Below are positions 1 through 10,146 of a stretch of 59,279 bases of DNA, piece by piece. Every line of letters starts with the position of its first letter. Position 1 is the stretch's first letter. Origin of the DNA: Bradyrhizobium monzae (lineage in GTDB: Bacteria > Pseudomonadota > Alphaproteobacteria > Rhizobiales > Xanthobacteraceae); assembly GCF_021458635.1 (NCBI RefSeq), contig NZ_JAIRDQ010000018.1:1-59279 (forward strand), written 5' to 3'. The notes under the pieces were generated by a model. That model did not search any database. It worked only from the letters and a program-made list of their open reading frames with translations, and was not told where the DNA came from. The position numbers were made by a program, and so were the translations under genes.

Positions 1-160
1 ACACCTGGGCACCGGGTAGCAGACTCTCCGCGACAATCCGGGCTCTCTCAGCCTCCGAACGCACACGGCGCCCCGACGGTCCTTCGAGGACCTCCAGCCG
101 GCTCACCGGCCCTACCGGTGAGCCGTCCAAATGGACGTTCTTTTTGCTGTCCAATCCCAT
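1..160 (-). CDS. tnpA: IS66 accessory protein TnpA, N-terminal part
   Basis: This is the N-terminal 53 codons of the IS66 Orf1/TnpA accessory protein, which helps the element's transposase. The translation starts MGLDSKKNVHLDG and continues with a GPVSRLEVLEGPSGRR stretch and an EAERARIVAESLLPGA stretch, the typical IS66 TnpA N-terminus leading into a helix-turn-helix. The ATG at 158-160 has a GGAGG ribosome site about 6 nt upstream (166-171). It is truncated by the window edge and is too short to appear as a long open frame. Confidence 0.85.
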   Translation of the reverse strand, partial: MGLDSKKNVHLDGSPVGPVSRLEVLEGPSGRRVRSEAERARIVAESLLPGAQV

Positions 161-239
161 CCAAACCTCCGTTCCAAGCCGGAGGCTTCTTCGCATATCC
201 ATTCTAACTCTGAAGCCAGGGTATCGGCTTCGCGCTTAC
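1..239 (-). mobile_element. IS66-family element, one end (cut by window edge)
   Basis: The stretch carries the start of an IS66 accessory gene read leftward. It ends at 233-239 in CGCTTAC, which read inward is GTAAGCG, the conserved tip of IS66-family inverted repeats. Beyond 239 the sequence becomes an IS3-family transposase reading frame, so this is an insertion junction. The other end and any 8-bp target duplication lie outside the window. Confidence 0.8.
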
Positions 240-383
240 CGAGAAACGAGGCCAGAGCAGATGTGTTCGTTGGGTTCTACAATGCGACCCGGCGTGATTC
301 GACCATCGGGTATCTCAGCGTTGTTGAGTTCGAGAAGGTGGGATTAGCTTAACCGGCCGTCCACTGAACCGGCCAGCAGCTCA
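240..383 (+). pseudogene. IS3-family transposase, C-terminal remnant and element end
   Basis: Codons from 239 to the stop at 350-352 read RNEARADVF, then FYNATRRDSTIGYLS and VEFEKVGLA, the standard C-terminus of IS3-family OrfB (usual form: EA..DVFDYIE.FYN..RRHSTIGYLSP.EFE). A few residues between DVF and FYN are missing, and everything upstream was removed or displaced by the IS66 insertion. The following GGCCGTCCACTGAACCGGCC and CAGCTCA to about 383 resemble the terminal repeat of such elements. It is not functional. Confidence 0.75.
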
Positions 384-384
384 C

Positions 385-1044
<660 letters not shown>

Positions 1045-2308
1045 ATGAATAGAGTAATCTATGGCGGCCCCGTGTTCGAAATGGCCAGGCAGCAATTCGA
1101 GTGCGTCGCTAATCACCTGCAGATCTCGGAAATGGACAGGGATCGACTGCTCTACCCGAAGCGCGCAATCGCAGTATCATGCCCAATTCATAGAGATGAC
1201 GGCCGGACGGAGGTTTACCAAGGCTACCGAGTGCAACACCACCTTACTCTGGGGCCAACCAAGGGCGGAACGCGATTCGCGCCATCGGTGGATATTGGTG
1301 AAGTCGCCGCTCTGGCGATTTGGATGAGCTGGAAATGTGCGCTGGCGGGACTTCCCTATGGTGGAGCAAAGGGAGGCATCCCCGTCGATCCTCACGCGCT
1401 TTCATCACGCGAACTCGAAGCGCTATCTCGACGCTACATGCAGGAGATGATTCCTTTTGTCGGTCCGCACACTGACGTTATGGCTCCGGACATGGGGACG
1501 AACGAGCAGGTGATGGCCTGGTTTATGGATACATACTCTATGTATCAGGGACAGACGGTCAACGAGATCGTCACCGGAAAACCGATATCAGCAGGAGGCA
1601 CACTTGGTCGGCGAGAAGCGACTGGGCGTGGAGTAGCCTATCTCATTGGTCGCGCGCTCGAGCACCTTGGCATCGAGGCGGGCAGCGCGACAGCGATCAT
1701 TCAAGGGTTTGGCAACGTTGGGTCAGTGACAGCATATTCGCTGGCCGAGAGAGGCTTCAAGATAATTGGCGTCAGCGACCACACGGCCGCTTACTACGAT
1801 CCCGCCGGCCTCGACCTGGTCCGGCTGCGGCGCCACGTTGCAGAGCGAGGGCAACTTGCCGGCTTCTCTACCCAGGGGCTCATTGAGCCCTCGGAGCTCC
1901 TCGTCAGCACGTGTGATGTCTTAGTGCCGGCTGCGATCGAGCGGGTGATTACGGGCGAAAATGCCCCGATGCTCAAATGCCGCATTCTCGCGGAAGGGGC
2001 CAATGGTCCAACTACGCCCGAGGCTGACGCTATCCTGAACCAACGAGGCGACGAAATCTTTGTGCTCCCCGATATTCTCTGCAATGCAGGGGGGCATCGT
2101 CAGCTATTTCGAATGGGTCCAGGATCTCCAGCGATTATTCTGGGAAGAAGCTGAAGTATTCGATCGTCTTTACAGAATTCTCGAACGCTCGTTTCAGCAA
2201 ACGATAGCTCGCGCGAACCGCGAAAAGATCTCTCATCGCATGGCGGCCATGGCGATCGGTGTTCACGTGGTGCAATCGGCTAAGCGCACCCGAGGTCTTT
2301 TTCCGTAA
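1045..2308 (+). pseudogene. gdhA: Glu/Leu/Phe/Val dehydrogenase (NAD(P)-glutamate dehydrogenase), frameshifted
   Basis: The family oxidatively deaminates glutamate to 2-oxoglutarate and ammonia in the cytoplasm. The first frame (1045-2154) has the substrate domain with GPTKGGTRF and the catalytic-lysine motif PYGGAKGG near residue 110, then the Rossmann motif GFGNVGS near 220. At the G run 2089-2094 the frame breaks after NAGG. The true C-terminus (IVSYFEWVQDLQ ... HRMAAMAIG) continues in another frame and stops at 2308. Joined, the parts give about 420 residues, the normal family length, so this is a single-site lesion or a sequencing slip in a G homopolymer. The ATG at 1045 follows a GGAAG site. 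Confidence 0.85.
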
Positions 2309-2842
2309 CGACCTCACAACGAGGTGCGCTCCCTTTGACGTGGATGATAAAGATTGGGCCAGCGCTTGATCGAGCGCGACGGTGTGAGCTTTGTACAGTC
2401 TCACGGCCGCCTTATGCTCGGCGGATCAGCTAATAGACATCTGCTGAGATGTACCAAAGTGGCGGCAGTCTACGACACATTGCTGAATCGAGAGCCATCC
2501 ATGTCGCCTTTCTAGCGTCCACAAGAGCAGCAATCTGAGCTCTTTCGGAAAGCCGGCGAGGGAAGCTGCGCCTCGGCTCCAGTCCCGATAGAACCAGTAA
2601 CGAAAAGCCGCGCCCTTCAAAGCAACACGGGCCTACGCGACTGCGCTCTGAATGCCTCTGCGAGTCGCACGAAATTCATAATGAGCACGTAAGTATCGAT
2701 GCCGGATGGAGTGGACGGGTAGGTTTATCGCGATGTATCAACGCCCGATCTTGCGCCTTCGTCTGAACGCGCTGTCAAGGCAAGGTGTGATGCCGGCCTG
2801 AAAGGCATAAAATCCGCGGGCCGAGACAAATGGGCGCGCGCA
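2309..2842. other. Spacer, nothing recognised
   Basis: The region between the converging glutamate dehydrogenase and Lrp genes has only short frames without family features and no clear terminator. Confidence 0.5.
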
Positions 2843-3319
2843 TCACTCCTCTGGCGGAGCCTCAATTGGAACAGCGAAGCCCACCTTCACGCGATCAATT
2901 ATGACCATTGTCTTGACCGCCTTGACATCCTTGTTCTCGTAGAAGAATCGGCGGGTGAATTGCTCATAATCTTCCATGGTGCGCGCCGTAATGTAGAGAA
3001 CAAAGTCCGCGTCGCCGGTGACGTAAAATCCATTGACGACTGCACCCGACGATTTGATGGCCTTCTTGAATCTGTCGATTATATCTGAACGCTCCCGTTC
3101 TAAGGTTACCAGCACAAGCATTTGAATAGGGTTTCCTACCGCCTTCGGCGATACGATCGAGACATCCTCCTCGATAATCCCCTCCGAACGAAGCCTCTTC
3201 AATCGTCGTTGACACGCCGTAGCGGAAAGCCCCGCCATTTCGCCGATCACCTCGGAAGTTAGGCGGTTGTTCTTTTGCACGATCTCAAGGATGCGAGCGT
3301 CTATTCGATCGTATTGCAT
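2843..3319 (-). CDS. Lrp/AsnC-family transcriptional regulator
   Basis: A DNA-binding regulator of 158 residues, the usual size. An N-terminal winged helix-turn-helix (about residues 5-55, with GEMAGLSATACQRRLKRL as recognition region) is followed by the RAM/AsnC effector domain (about 65-150), which in this family binds amino acids and builds octamers. The ATG has a GGAGGCGG site just upstream. It is divergent from the FAD oxidoreductase gene, an arrangement usual for Lrp-type activators of amino-acid catabolism. It probably controls the 3464-5248 genes and perhaps itself. Lrp members also regulate ectoine use (DoeX) in other bacteria, but the effector here cannot be read from sequence. Confidence 0.92.
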   Translation of the reverse strand: MQYDRIDARILEIVQKNNRLTSEVIGEMAGLSATACQRRLKRLRSEGIIEEDVSIVSPKAVGNPIQMLVLVTLERERSDIIDRFKKAIKSSGAVVNGFYVTGDADFVLYITARTMEDYEQFTRRFFYENKDVKAVKTMVIIDRVKVGFAVPIEAPPEE

Positions 3320-3463
3320 AAACCGCCTCCGGCCTTGAGACGAATTTCACCGCGAAAGGCCCGGGATGATGCAGGAAATCATCCGAACCACAGGAAACTG
3401 CGACGCAAATATGCTCTCGATAGCACTATTTTGAATGCCTAGGCAATTTTCAACGGGGTCGCG
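3320..3463. promoter_or_regulatory. Divergent promoter region with dyads
   Basis: The 144 bp between the Lrp gene and the FAD oxidoreductase must hold both promoters. It contains a perfect 10-bp palindrome TGCCTAGGCA (3436-3445) and an interrupted repeat GGATGA..TCATCC around 3364-3385. These are candidate binding sites for the adjacent Lrp protein. This is inference from position and symmetry. Confidence 0.45.
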
Positions 3464-4855
3464 ATGGACAATTTTTGGCTGAAGCAGGCGTTCGACCGTC
3501 TTGGGGAGCCCTATGCGCGGTCCTTGTCGACGCACGTCACGGCCGATGTGACGATCGTCGGCGGCGGGTACCTCGGCTTATGGACAGCCATCCGGATCAA
3601 AGAACGCTCGCCCTCGCTCAAAGTCGCGGTGGTGGAGAAGGACTTGTGCGGAGCGGGCGCAAGCGGCCGCAATGGCGGATTCATCACCAGCTATTGGGCC
3701 AAGTATCTTTCGTTGCACAAGATATGTGGCACCGATGAAGCTACCCGAATTGCGAAAAGTTCGGCGGAAGCGGTGCTGGAGATCGGCGCCTTCTGCCGGG
3801 AGAATGCAATAGAGGCGGAATTTCGTGCAGATGGATGGTTGTGGACTGCGACCTCCGCGCCGCAAATCGGTTGCTGGAATATCCTGATTAATGAACTCGC
3901 CAAGCACAATGTGAGGCCTTTTGAGGTTCTCGACAACGCGGAAGTGGTACGCTTGGGCGGCACGGATCGCAACCTAGCTGGTGTGTTCGAACCAGATGCC
4001 GCCACCGTCCAACCGGCCATACTTGCCCTCGGCCTCCGAAGTCACGCCCAGAAACTGGGCGTGGCGATCTATGAGCATTCGCCTATGATCCGTCTTGAGC
4101 GCACCGAAACGCCAAGGGTGATAACGGCCAAAGGCTCAGTTTCAAGCAAGAAGGTCGTTCTGGCCATGAACGCATGGGGAGCTCAATTTCCCTATTTGCG
4201 GCGCAAGGTCGCGATCGTATCGAGCGACATGATCGCGACGGCGGCCAGGCCCGACAAGCTAAACGAGATCGGATTTACTGCGGGCGTCGCAATATGTGAT
4301 TCCCGCATGTTCTTGAACTATTACCGAAATACGCCGGATGGCCGTATTGTTTTCGGCAAGTCGCTAGGGCATTTCGCATTCGCCGGGCAGGTAGCGGATC
4401 ACTATGAAGGGCCATCGCCCAGAACCGGCGAGGTGGAGGATAGCTTCCGCAAGCTTTACCCGATGCTCGATGGCACGGACATCGAATCCTCATGGACCGG
4501 TCCGATCGATAGGTCTGTGGATGGTCTGCCCTTCTTTGGTCGTCTAGACAATCACCCCAGCGTATTTTTCGGCATCGGCTTTTCCGGTCAGGGCGTCGGG
4601 CCAACTGTTCTGGGTGGAAAGATACTTGCCTCGCTTGCTCTTGACGAGGTCAACGAGTGGTCCGAGTGCGGATTGATCCGTGACGATGTGGAGAAATTCC
4701 CGGTAGAGCCTTTCCGTTATGTCGGCTCCATCCTTGTGCGCGAGGCATTGCGCAGAAAAGAGGGGCTGGAAGACCGTGCCCGCCGCCCTGACCCCCTTAC
4801 TCTCGCGCTCGCGAACCTCGCTCCCGTCGGTTATGTGCCTTCACGGCGCAACTGA
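3464..4855 (+). CDS. FAD-dependent amine/amino-acid oxidoreductase (DadA/PuuB-like)
   Basis: A 463-residue DAO-family flavoenzyme that oxidises a C-N bond of an amine or amino acid, giving an aldehyde or keto product plus ammonia. The FAD-binding Rossmann motif lies at residues 31-38 (VGGGYLG), followed by GASGRNGG at 65-72, characteristic of gamma-glutamylputrescine oxidase-type members. The C-terminal FAD-contact region SGQGVGPT is near 385. There is no signal peptide, so it is cytoplasmic. A GGGG site precedes the ATG. It is followed after 27 bp by a cupin gene, so probably co-transcribed, and is divergent from an Lrp regulator. With the SSADH gene downstream it could form a Puu-like route; the substrate is not known. 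Confidence 0.85.
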   Translation: MDNFWLKQAFDRLGEPYARSLSTHVTADVTIVGGGYLGLWTAIRIKERSPSLKVAVVEKDLCGAGASGRNGGFITSYWAKYLSLHKICGTDEATRIAKSSAEAVLEIGAFCRENAIEAEFRADGWLWTATSAPQIGCWNILINELAKHNVRPFEVLDNAEVVRLGGTDRNLAGVFEPDAATVQPAILALGLRSHAQKLGVAIYEHSPMIRLERTETPRVITAKGSVSSKKVVLAMNAWGAQFPYLRRKVAIVSSDMIATAARPDKLNEIGFTAGVAICDSRMFLNYYRNTPDGRIVFGKSLGHFAFAGQVADHYEGPSPRTGEVEDSFRKLYPMLDGTDIESSWTGPIDRSVDGLPFFGRLDNHPSVFFGIGFSGQGVGPTVLGGKILASLALDEVNEWSECGLIRDDVEKFPVEPFRYVGSILVREALRRKEGLEDRARRPDPLTLALANLAPVGYVPSRRN

Positions 4856-4882
4856 CATTTCATTTACGAGAAGGAACAGACC

Positions 4883-5248
4883 ATGGCTCCAGTTGTCCTC
4901 AAAGCTTCCGTCAATCTGCCGGTCGATGAACTCGACAGCATCAGTCCGGTTTCCCGCCCGATCGGCGATCCGGTCTCCATTATGCGCAGTAAGGTCGCTT
5001 TCAAGTCTTCGAGCGACGTGACCAGCGCCGGCGTTTGGGAATGCTCGCCGGGAAGATGGCGCCGTCAAGTAAGCGAGGCGGAGTTCTCAACTTTTCTATC
5101 CGGATGTTGTACGTTTACGCCCGATGGTGGTGCGACAATCGCTCTCGAAGCCGGAGACTCCATATATTTCCATCCGAACACGAACGGGGAATGGAACATT
5201 ATTGAGACGGTTCGTAAGGCCTACGTCATTCTTCCCAAGGTCATATGA
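4883..5248 (+). CDS. Cupin-domain protein (EutQ/DUF861-like)
   Basis: A 121-residue single-domain beta-barrel protein. The cupin core runs from EAEFSTFLSG through GDSIYFHPNTNGEW to the end, the pattern of the cupin_3 family often found beside FAD amine oxidases and aldehyde dehydrogenases. The usual metal histidines of motif 1 are not obvious, so a catalytic role is uncertain. The start has AAGGAA upstream. It sits 27 bp behind the FAD oxidoreductase and most likely belongs to its operon. Confidence 0.8.
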   Translation: MAPVVLKASVNLPVDELDSISPVSRPIGDPVSIMRSKVAFKSSSDVTSAGVWECSPGRWRRQVSEAEFSTFLSGCCTFTPDGGATIALEAGDSIYFHPNTNGEWNIIETVRKAYVILPKVI

Positions 5249-5922
5249 GCTTGGCGATCGCAGCTCAGCGAGCATTGTGTGGGCGTCGAGGCTACAGTCA
5301 ACAATCGCAATCACACGCTAGAAAGATCCTCGTGGTGGCGACCTGCGATACCTCTTCCATTTCTGAGCTTCTCGACGAGAGCCAGCCTAGCGTTCAGGCG
5401 CAAGTCTTGGTTTATCGACATCCAGATGCTAACGGCGCTCGCGATCTCGTTGCGCGAGCGTCTGGGCCTGCGGCCATCCGCGACGCACCAGGATTGAAGG
5501 ACCAGGAGCGAGAGGCGCTCTCTCACTTTGAGAAGGCAACCCGCCGCTCGATGTGGCAAATAAAATTCCGACTACCCGTGAATCTTCCAATGCGAGCTGC
5601 CTCCGAGCGAAGCAAAAGGAGTGCGCGGCGGCTGTTGGCACATCACTGTACCCCAAGCCGCGTTCCCCTTCCCATACTAATGCGTGCCTGGCGGAAGGTT
5701 GTCCGAATAGGTGATGAGAAGTTCATGAACGCGAAGTTGCCCACAGCAGCAAGAGGCATAACAGCTCGTTCCCGCCACGTCTCACGAACCCTCTACTCGG
5801 TTCTATCAATACGTAAGAAAATGGTAGCAGATATTAATCTCTACGAAGGCGCGTGCAGACCCTCAACTGCGGCGGACTCCTGCGCTAGACGGGCTGAAAA
5901 CAGCGGGATTCGGCCCGCGTAG
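5245..5922 (+). CDS. Doubtful open frame after the cupin gene
   Basis: This 225-codon frame begins with an ATGA overlap on the cupin stop, which would suit translational coupling. The product is rich in arginine, serine and alanine without a coherent fold pattern, and several other frames across 5279-5656 are also open. I recognise no family. It may be the scrambled remnant of a lost third operon gene or a chance frame. Confidence 0.2.
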   Translation: MSLAIAAQRALCGRRGYSQQSQSHARKILVVATCDTSSISELLDESQPSVQAQVLVYRHPDANGARDLVARASGPAAIRDAPGLKDQEREALSHFEKATRRSMWQIKFRLPVNLPMRAASERSKRSARRLLAHHCTPSRVPLPILMRAWRKVVRIGDEKFMNAKLPTAARGITARSRHVSRTLYSVLSIRKKMVADINLYEGACRPSTAADSCARRAENSGIRPA

Positions 5923-6055
5923 TGGACTAGAGTTACACTTGCTTCCACCACGCGCAGGGGCCTGCGTTGTGCTGCTCATGTAGAACTGCAGACAAACTCC
6001 CTTTGAAGAGGGCGACCGCGAGAGAACGGTTGTCTTCAATTTAGGAAAGACCGCA

Positions 6056-7552
6056 ATGCTCAATCTTGCCGACCCTCTACTCCTTCGCAGGGACGCATTC
6101 GTCGATGGCACCTGGACCAGTGCCGGAGATGGGCGTCGCTTCAAGGTGAGCAATCCCGCTAACGGCGAGGTGCTGAAGGACGTTGCGGACCTGGACGTTT
6201 CTGACGCGCGGGTCGCAATTGAGGCCGCGGCGGCGGCGTTTCCCGCCTGGAGTGCGCTCACTGCTAAAGAGCGAGCGGCCGTGCTTCGCCGGTGGTTCGA
6301 TCTTGTGATGGCGGCGAAGGATGATCTCGCTGCGCTGATAACAGCTGAGCAGGGAAAGCCCCTTGCCGAAAGCCGCGGCGAAGTAAGCTTCGGCTCCGCC
6401 TTCATCGAGTGGTTTGCCGAGGAGGGCAAACGCCTTTACGGCGACGTCATTCCGACTCACAGCGCGAACAAGCGAATTCTGGTTCTCAAGCAGCCGATTG
6501 GGGTGGTGGCGGCCATCACGCCTTGGAACTTCCCAATGGCAATGATCACGCGGAAGGTGGCGCCGGCTCTCGCTGCGGGCTGCACGGTGGTTGTCAAGCC
6601 GGCGGACGAAACGCCCCTTTGCGCGCTCGCCTTGGCCGAACTTGCCATGCGCGCTGGGCTTCCTGCTGGCGTCCTAAATATCGTGCCTACCACCCGCGCC
6701 CGCTCCGTGGGACTCGAGCTGACACAAAACCCGCTCGTCCGGAAGTTGTCCTTCACAGGGTCCACTGAGGTCGGCAAGCAGTTGATGACCCAATGTGCCT
6801 CAACAGTGAAGAAAGTCTCGCTTGAACTTGGAGGCAATGCGCCGTTCATCGTATTCGATGACGCCGATCTCGCTGCTGCAATCGAGGGTGGGCTTCTGTC
6901 AAAGTATCGCAATGCGGGTCAAGTCTGCGTTTGCACAAACCGGTTCTTTGTCCAGGAAGGTATCTATAAACTGTTCCAGCAGAAGCTGTCTGAGCGCGTT
7001 AGTCAGCTGAAGGTGGGAGACGGCTTTGATGCAGGTGTCACCCAGGGGCCGCTTATCGCAATGAACGCGGTCGAAAAGATCGAGCGACTGTTGGCGGATG
7101 CGGTTGCGGGCGGGGCCAGGATCGAGTTGGGCGGAAAGCGCCATGAGCTGGGCGGCACATTCTTCGAACCCACAGTCATGACGGGCGTGAGGCCAGAGAT
7201 GGCTATCAGTCGTGAGGAAATTTTCGGCCCCGTCGCCACGCTTATTCCGTTCAAAGACGAGGCTGAAGTGATTCGTCTCGCCAATGACACGCGCTTCGGT
7301 CTGGCCGCGTATTTCTACGCGCGTGACCTGGCGCGCGTCTTTCGCGTCGCGGAAGCGCTTGAGTACGGTATGATCTGCGTCAACGATGGAGTCCTCTCGA
7401 CTGAAGTCGCACCATTCGGCGGGATTAAGGAATCCGGGATCGGTCGCGAGGGGTCCAAATACGGGATCGAGGAGTATGTTGAGATGAAATACGTCCTTCT
7501 AAGTGGCCTCGGATCTTCGCCGCCTGCTGGGTCCCTGGCCCCATCCTCCTGA
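6056..7552 (+). CDS. gabD: Succinate-semialdehyde dehydrogenase, NAD(P)-dependent
   Basis: A 498-residue aldehyde dehydrogenase of the GabD group, converting succinate semialdehyde to succinate as the last step of GABA or putrescine breakdown. The NAD-binding TPWNFPMA motif is near residue 160 and the FTGSTEVGK loop near 235. The general base is Glu257 in LELGG and the catalytic nucleophile is Cys291 in NAGQVCVC. Length and spacing are normal. An AGGAAAG site precedes the ATG. It lies 0.8 kb after the FAD oxidase/cupin pair and would fit as a downstream step, but has its own spacer. A related semialdehyde (for example aspartate semialdehyde, as with DoeC in ectoine breakdown) is an alternative substrate. 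Confidence 0.92.
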   Translation: MLNLADPLLLRRDAFVDGTWTSAGDGRRFKVSNPANGEVLKDVADLDVSDARVAIEAAAAAFPAWSALTAKERAAVLRRWFDLVMAAKDDLAALITAEQGKPLAESRGEVSFGSAFIEWFAEEGKRLYGDVIPTHSANKRILVLKQPIGVVAAITPWNFPMAMITRKVAPALAAGCTVVVKPADETPLCALALAELAMRAGLPAGVLNIVPTTRARSVGLELTQNPLVRKLSFTGSTEVGKQLMTQCASTVKKVSLELGGNAPFIVFDDADLAAAIEGGLLSKYRNAGQVCVCTNRFFVQEGIYKLFQQKLSERVSQLKVGDGFDAGVTQGPLIAMNAVEKIERLLADAVAGGARIELGGKRHELGGTFFEPTVMTGVRPEMAISREEIFGPVATLIPFKDEAEVIRLANDTRFGLAAYFYARDLARVFRVAEALEYGMICVNDGVLSTEVAPFGGIKESGIGREGSKYGIEEYVEMKYVLLSGLGSSPPAGSLAPSS

Positions 7553-8210
7553 CCTAAACGTCGGGCTTGTCACCGAATTCCGGAAGTCTCTCTGATGGCG
7601 GCTGATGCGGTTCTGTCGCGGAGGCGGTTTGACGCGATCGTATCTGTATTTCCGTGAAGTCGCGCGTTCGCCGACTGCCCTCGAGAGGATGTTGATAGCC
7701 GCTCTCCTTAATCCGGCGGTACAGCGGCTATCGCACCCAACAGGGCAGCCAACGGGCTTTCAATAGAATTATTCAGCGCGTGAGAGTCTTTTGCTTTTCG
7801 CGGAAGTGTCGGTTTCGCCCTGAGATATTTGGTGATCACGGCGCTGACCATGACACGTTTGCCGGCCTTTGTTTCAAAATAGAAATCATTCGGGTGGGGC
7901 GCACGACAGTACGCTTCGACAGCTATGCATGCTGATATAACGCTTCTGGGGTGTCACCCTCGCCATGGCGATCAGCGCGGTGGAGGAGGGCGAGCTCCAC
8001 GAAGCGGTTGGTAATTGGCTATGTAGACGTGATGATCAGTGCCATGGTGATCGGCCCCCGGCCGCGGAAGGAGGTCATGTGATGCCTACCAGCTCTGAAG
8101 ATGCGACCCGCAACCGCGAAATGTCGAGCAGCTACAGACACCACTTTGCACCTTCGGGCAGTCTGCCCTCCTGAATGGGGAGCGCCACCTGTCCGTGCCG
8201 TTCGCCCAGT
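7553..8210. other. Spacer with an unassigned minus-strand open stretch
   Basis: On the minus strand 7953-7708 is open for 81 codons without an ATG near its beginning. It reads like protein in part (EAYCRAPHPNDFYFETKAGK and an IESPLAALLGAIAAVPPD end). It could be the C-terminal fragment of a lost gene. The plus-strand frame 7965-8174 has no recognisable features. Confidence 0.35.
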
Positions 8211-9314
8211 TCACGCGAGGCCAAGTTCGGTCGCAATCCCGTAATCACGCGCAAGCGCGTGGAGCCCTTCCCAGGTCTCGTTCTCGATTTCGATGCCGTT
8301 TGCCCTCCGCTCCCGCTCGCGGGAGTATCCGATCTCGCCGGGGTAGAACACTCCGGATGAACCCTCGGACGGCGGCGTCGACTTAAGATAGCGCGCGAAA
8401 TCGGCGACCTCTTTCTTGAATTGATCAAGCGGGCGGAACGCTGCCACGTTGAATGCCGCCATGAAGCACCCATTACTGTCTCGATCGCTCGGGTCGACGC
8501 CGAAACCAAGGCCAGTCAGAAGCGCGCATAGCACGTCCACCATTGCGGCGAGGCCGCTGCCCTTGTAACCCTCCGTCCCTCCGAGCGGCAGCAACGCGCC
8601 ACCTTTAAAATAGTCGCGCGGATCGGTGGTGGGCCGTCCGTCAACATCGATGAGCCAGCCCTCGGGGATTTTTTCACCGCGCGCGGCCGCCACTCGGACT
8701 TTGCCGCCGGCGACTGCCGATGTCGCCATATCAAGAAGAAACGGGGCTTCCAGATCGGAGGGCACGGCGATCGAGATCGGGTTGGTACTGAAGCGAGCCT
8801 CGCGTCCGCCGAAGGGCGCGACGGTTTTTGTTGAGAGGCCGGCACTAGCGGTCGCAAGCCCGATCATGCCCGCGCTTGCCGCCATCAAGGGATAAGTGGC
8901 GAGCCGTCCGACATGGCTTTGGCGGAATACGGTGCAGGCTGCTACGTTGCCCTTCTTTGCCTTTTCGATCGTGAGCGCCATTGCCCTGGAAGTAACATGG
9001 AAACCAAAGCCCCAATGGCCATCAATAACGGCTGTGGTTGGGGATTCCTGCACGATGCTCCACTCCGCGCCCGGTACGATGTGCCCCGCTTTGATGCTGG
9101 CGATATAGCGTGGAATGGCGATGACGCCATGGGAGTCATGGCCGGCGAGGTTGGCATTGACACAGCCGGTGGCGACCGCTTGCGCCTCCCCCTCCGATGC
9201 GCCGGCCGCCTGTAGCAGCGCCACACAGATGCTGGTGAGACGATCGGCCTTTACGACCCGAAAGCGCTCCTCCTTGTTCGGTCCGCCGTGCGCTTGTTTC
9301 TCGACTGAACTCAT
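8211..9314 (-). CDS. LDH2/malate dehydrogenase-family oxidoreductase
   Basis: A 367-residue NAD(P)-dependent dehydrogenase of the Ldh_2 (YlbC/YiaK/ComC) family, which reduces or oxidises 2-keto/2-hydroxy acids and cyclic imino acids such as delta-1-piperideine-2-carboxylate. The family active-site segment with HDSHGV is near residue 60, and the cofactor region STNPISIAVP and GYKGSGLAAMVD lie further on. I choose the ATG at 9314, 19 codons inside the longest frame, because GAGGAGG lies 6 nt before it. It is transcribed alone and convergent with gabD across a spacer. A palindrome 224-238 bp upstream may be its operator. Confidence 0.88.
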   Translation of the reverse strand: MSSVEKQAHGGPNKEERFRVVKADRLTSICVALLQAAGASEGEAQAVATGCVNANLAGHDSHGVIAIPRYIASIKAGHIVPGAEWSIVQESPTTAVIDGHWGFGFHVTSRAMALTIEKAKKGNVAACTVFRQSHVGRLATYPLMAASAGMIGLATASAGLSTKTVAPFGGREARFSTNPISIAVPSDLEAPFLLDMATSAVAGGKVRVAAARGEKIPEGWLIDVDGRPTTDPRDYFKGGALLPLGGTEGYKGSGLAAMVDVLCALLTGLGFGVDPSDRDSNGCFMAAFNVAAFRPLDQFKKEVADFARYLKSTPPSEGSSGVFYPGEIGYSRERERRANGIEIENETWEGLHALARDYGIATELGLA

Positions 9315-9537
9315 AAAGATCCTCCTCAATTTACTACAATCGCCGGAGCCGTCGGCTAGAAAGACAGGCACTGCAAATCACCGGCCGCAGCTCATGCGTT
9401 GCTGCGACTGTTTTGCGACGAAACGAAAGACCCGAGCCTCGGCATGTACTTTGTCCATCAACATAGCTCTGCGTTGATATCAAATTCGCTGATATTCGTT
9501 CGGATGGCGCGGTATTTTCACATAGACGTCGGTAATT

Positions 9538-9552
9538 CGATGAATTTCATCG
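9538..9552. promoter_or_regulatory. Perfect 15-bp palindrome, operator candidate
   Basis: CGATGAATTTCATCG is a perfect dyad around a central T, upstream of the LDH2-family gene. The same core GATGAA-N-TTCATC recurs at 16340-16354, upstream of a DUF2817 gene, so one regulator may read both. The function is inferred. Confidence 0.45.
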
Positions 9553-10127
9553 TGTTCTCCGGGCTCGCCGTATTGGCGGAAGCGGCTCGGGGACAACGGT
9601 AGGGCCACCGGAGCAGATCAGCGGCGACCGATATCACTCCGGCGAACGCCGAACTCCCGACACTAACCTTTAGTACTCAATACAACCGCTCGAACAATGA
9701 CGTGCAGAGGCCCCCGACGAAAGGATAGCCAGCCCTCACTTACCTTCGGGTCCCGCAAGTTGCAAACTGGCAAACTGTCGGGGGCGCAGGTTCGATGTCG
9801 CGCGGCTGTCAATTCGATGAAGGCAGCACACAGCCGAGGTTTCTGGCCGGCGCGAGCGCGCGATGAACCGGGCCTTCGGCGCGTGGCTTAGCCGTGGAGC
9901 GAAGAGGTTAGCCAAGTACTCACGATATTTGCGGTACCTAACATTGCCCCGGCGACCAGCTCTGGGGTCAAAGCGGTTCGGCTTTCGAGGCGGTCTTACT
10001 TTGGCTGGTCGTCTGACACGACGGCATTCGCGCCATGTCGTGTACCATTGAGCCTCAGAAAAGACGCAAAGTGGTCGCGCTCGTAGCCTGACGATATATC
10101 GCCGTTTTTCCGCTCGTCGTGTGGCCG

Positions 10128-10146
10128 AATGCAGAATTGCTGCGTT
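10128..10146. promoter_or_regulatory. GCAG-N5-CTGC dyad upstream of binding protein 1
   Basis: AATGCAG-AATTG-CTGCGTT is an inverted repeat with a 5-nt AT-rich centre, 308 bp before the binding-protein ATG. Sites with the same geometry lie upstream of binding protein 2 (30803-30821) and of the hydroxy-acid oxidase (35560-35574). Symmetry and centre fit an Lrp/AsnC-type operator; this is inference. Confidence 0.5.
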
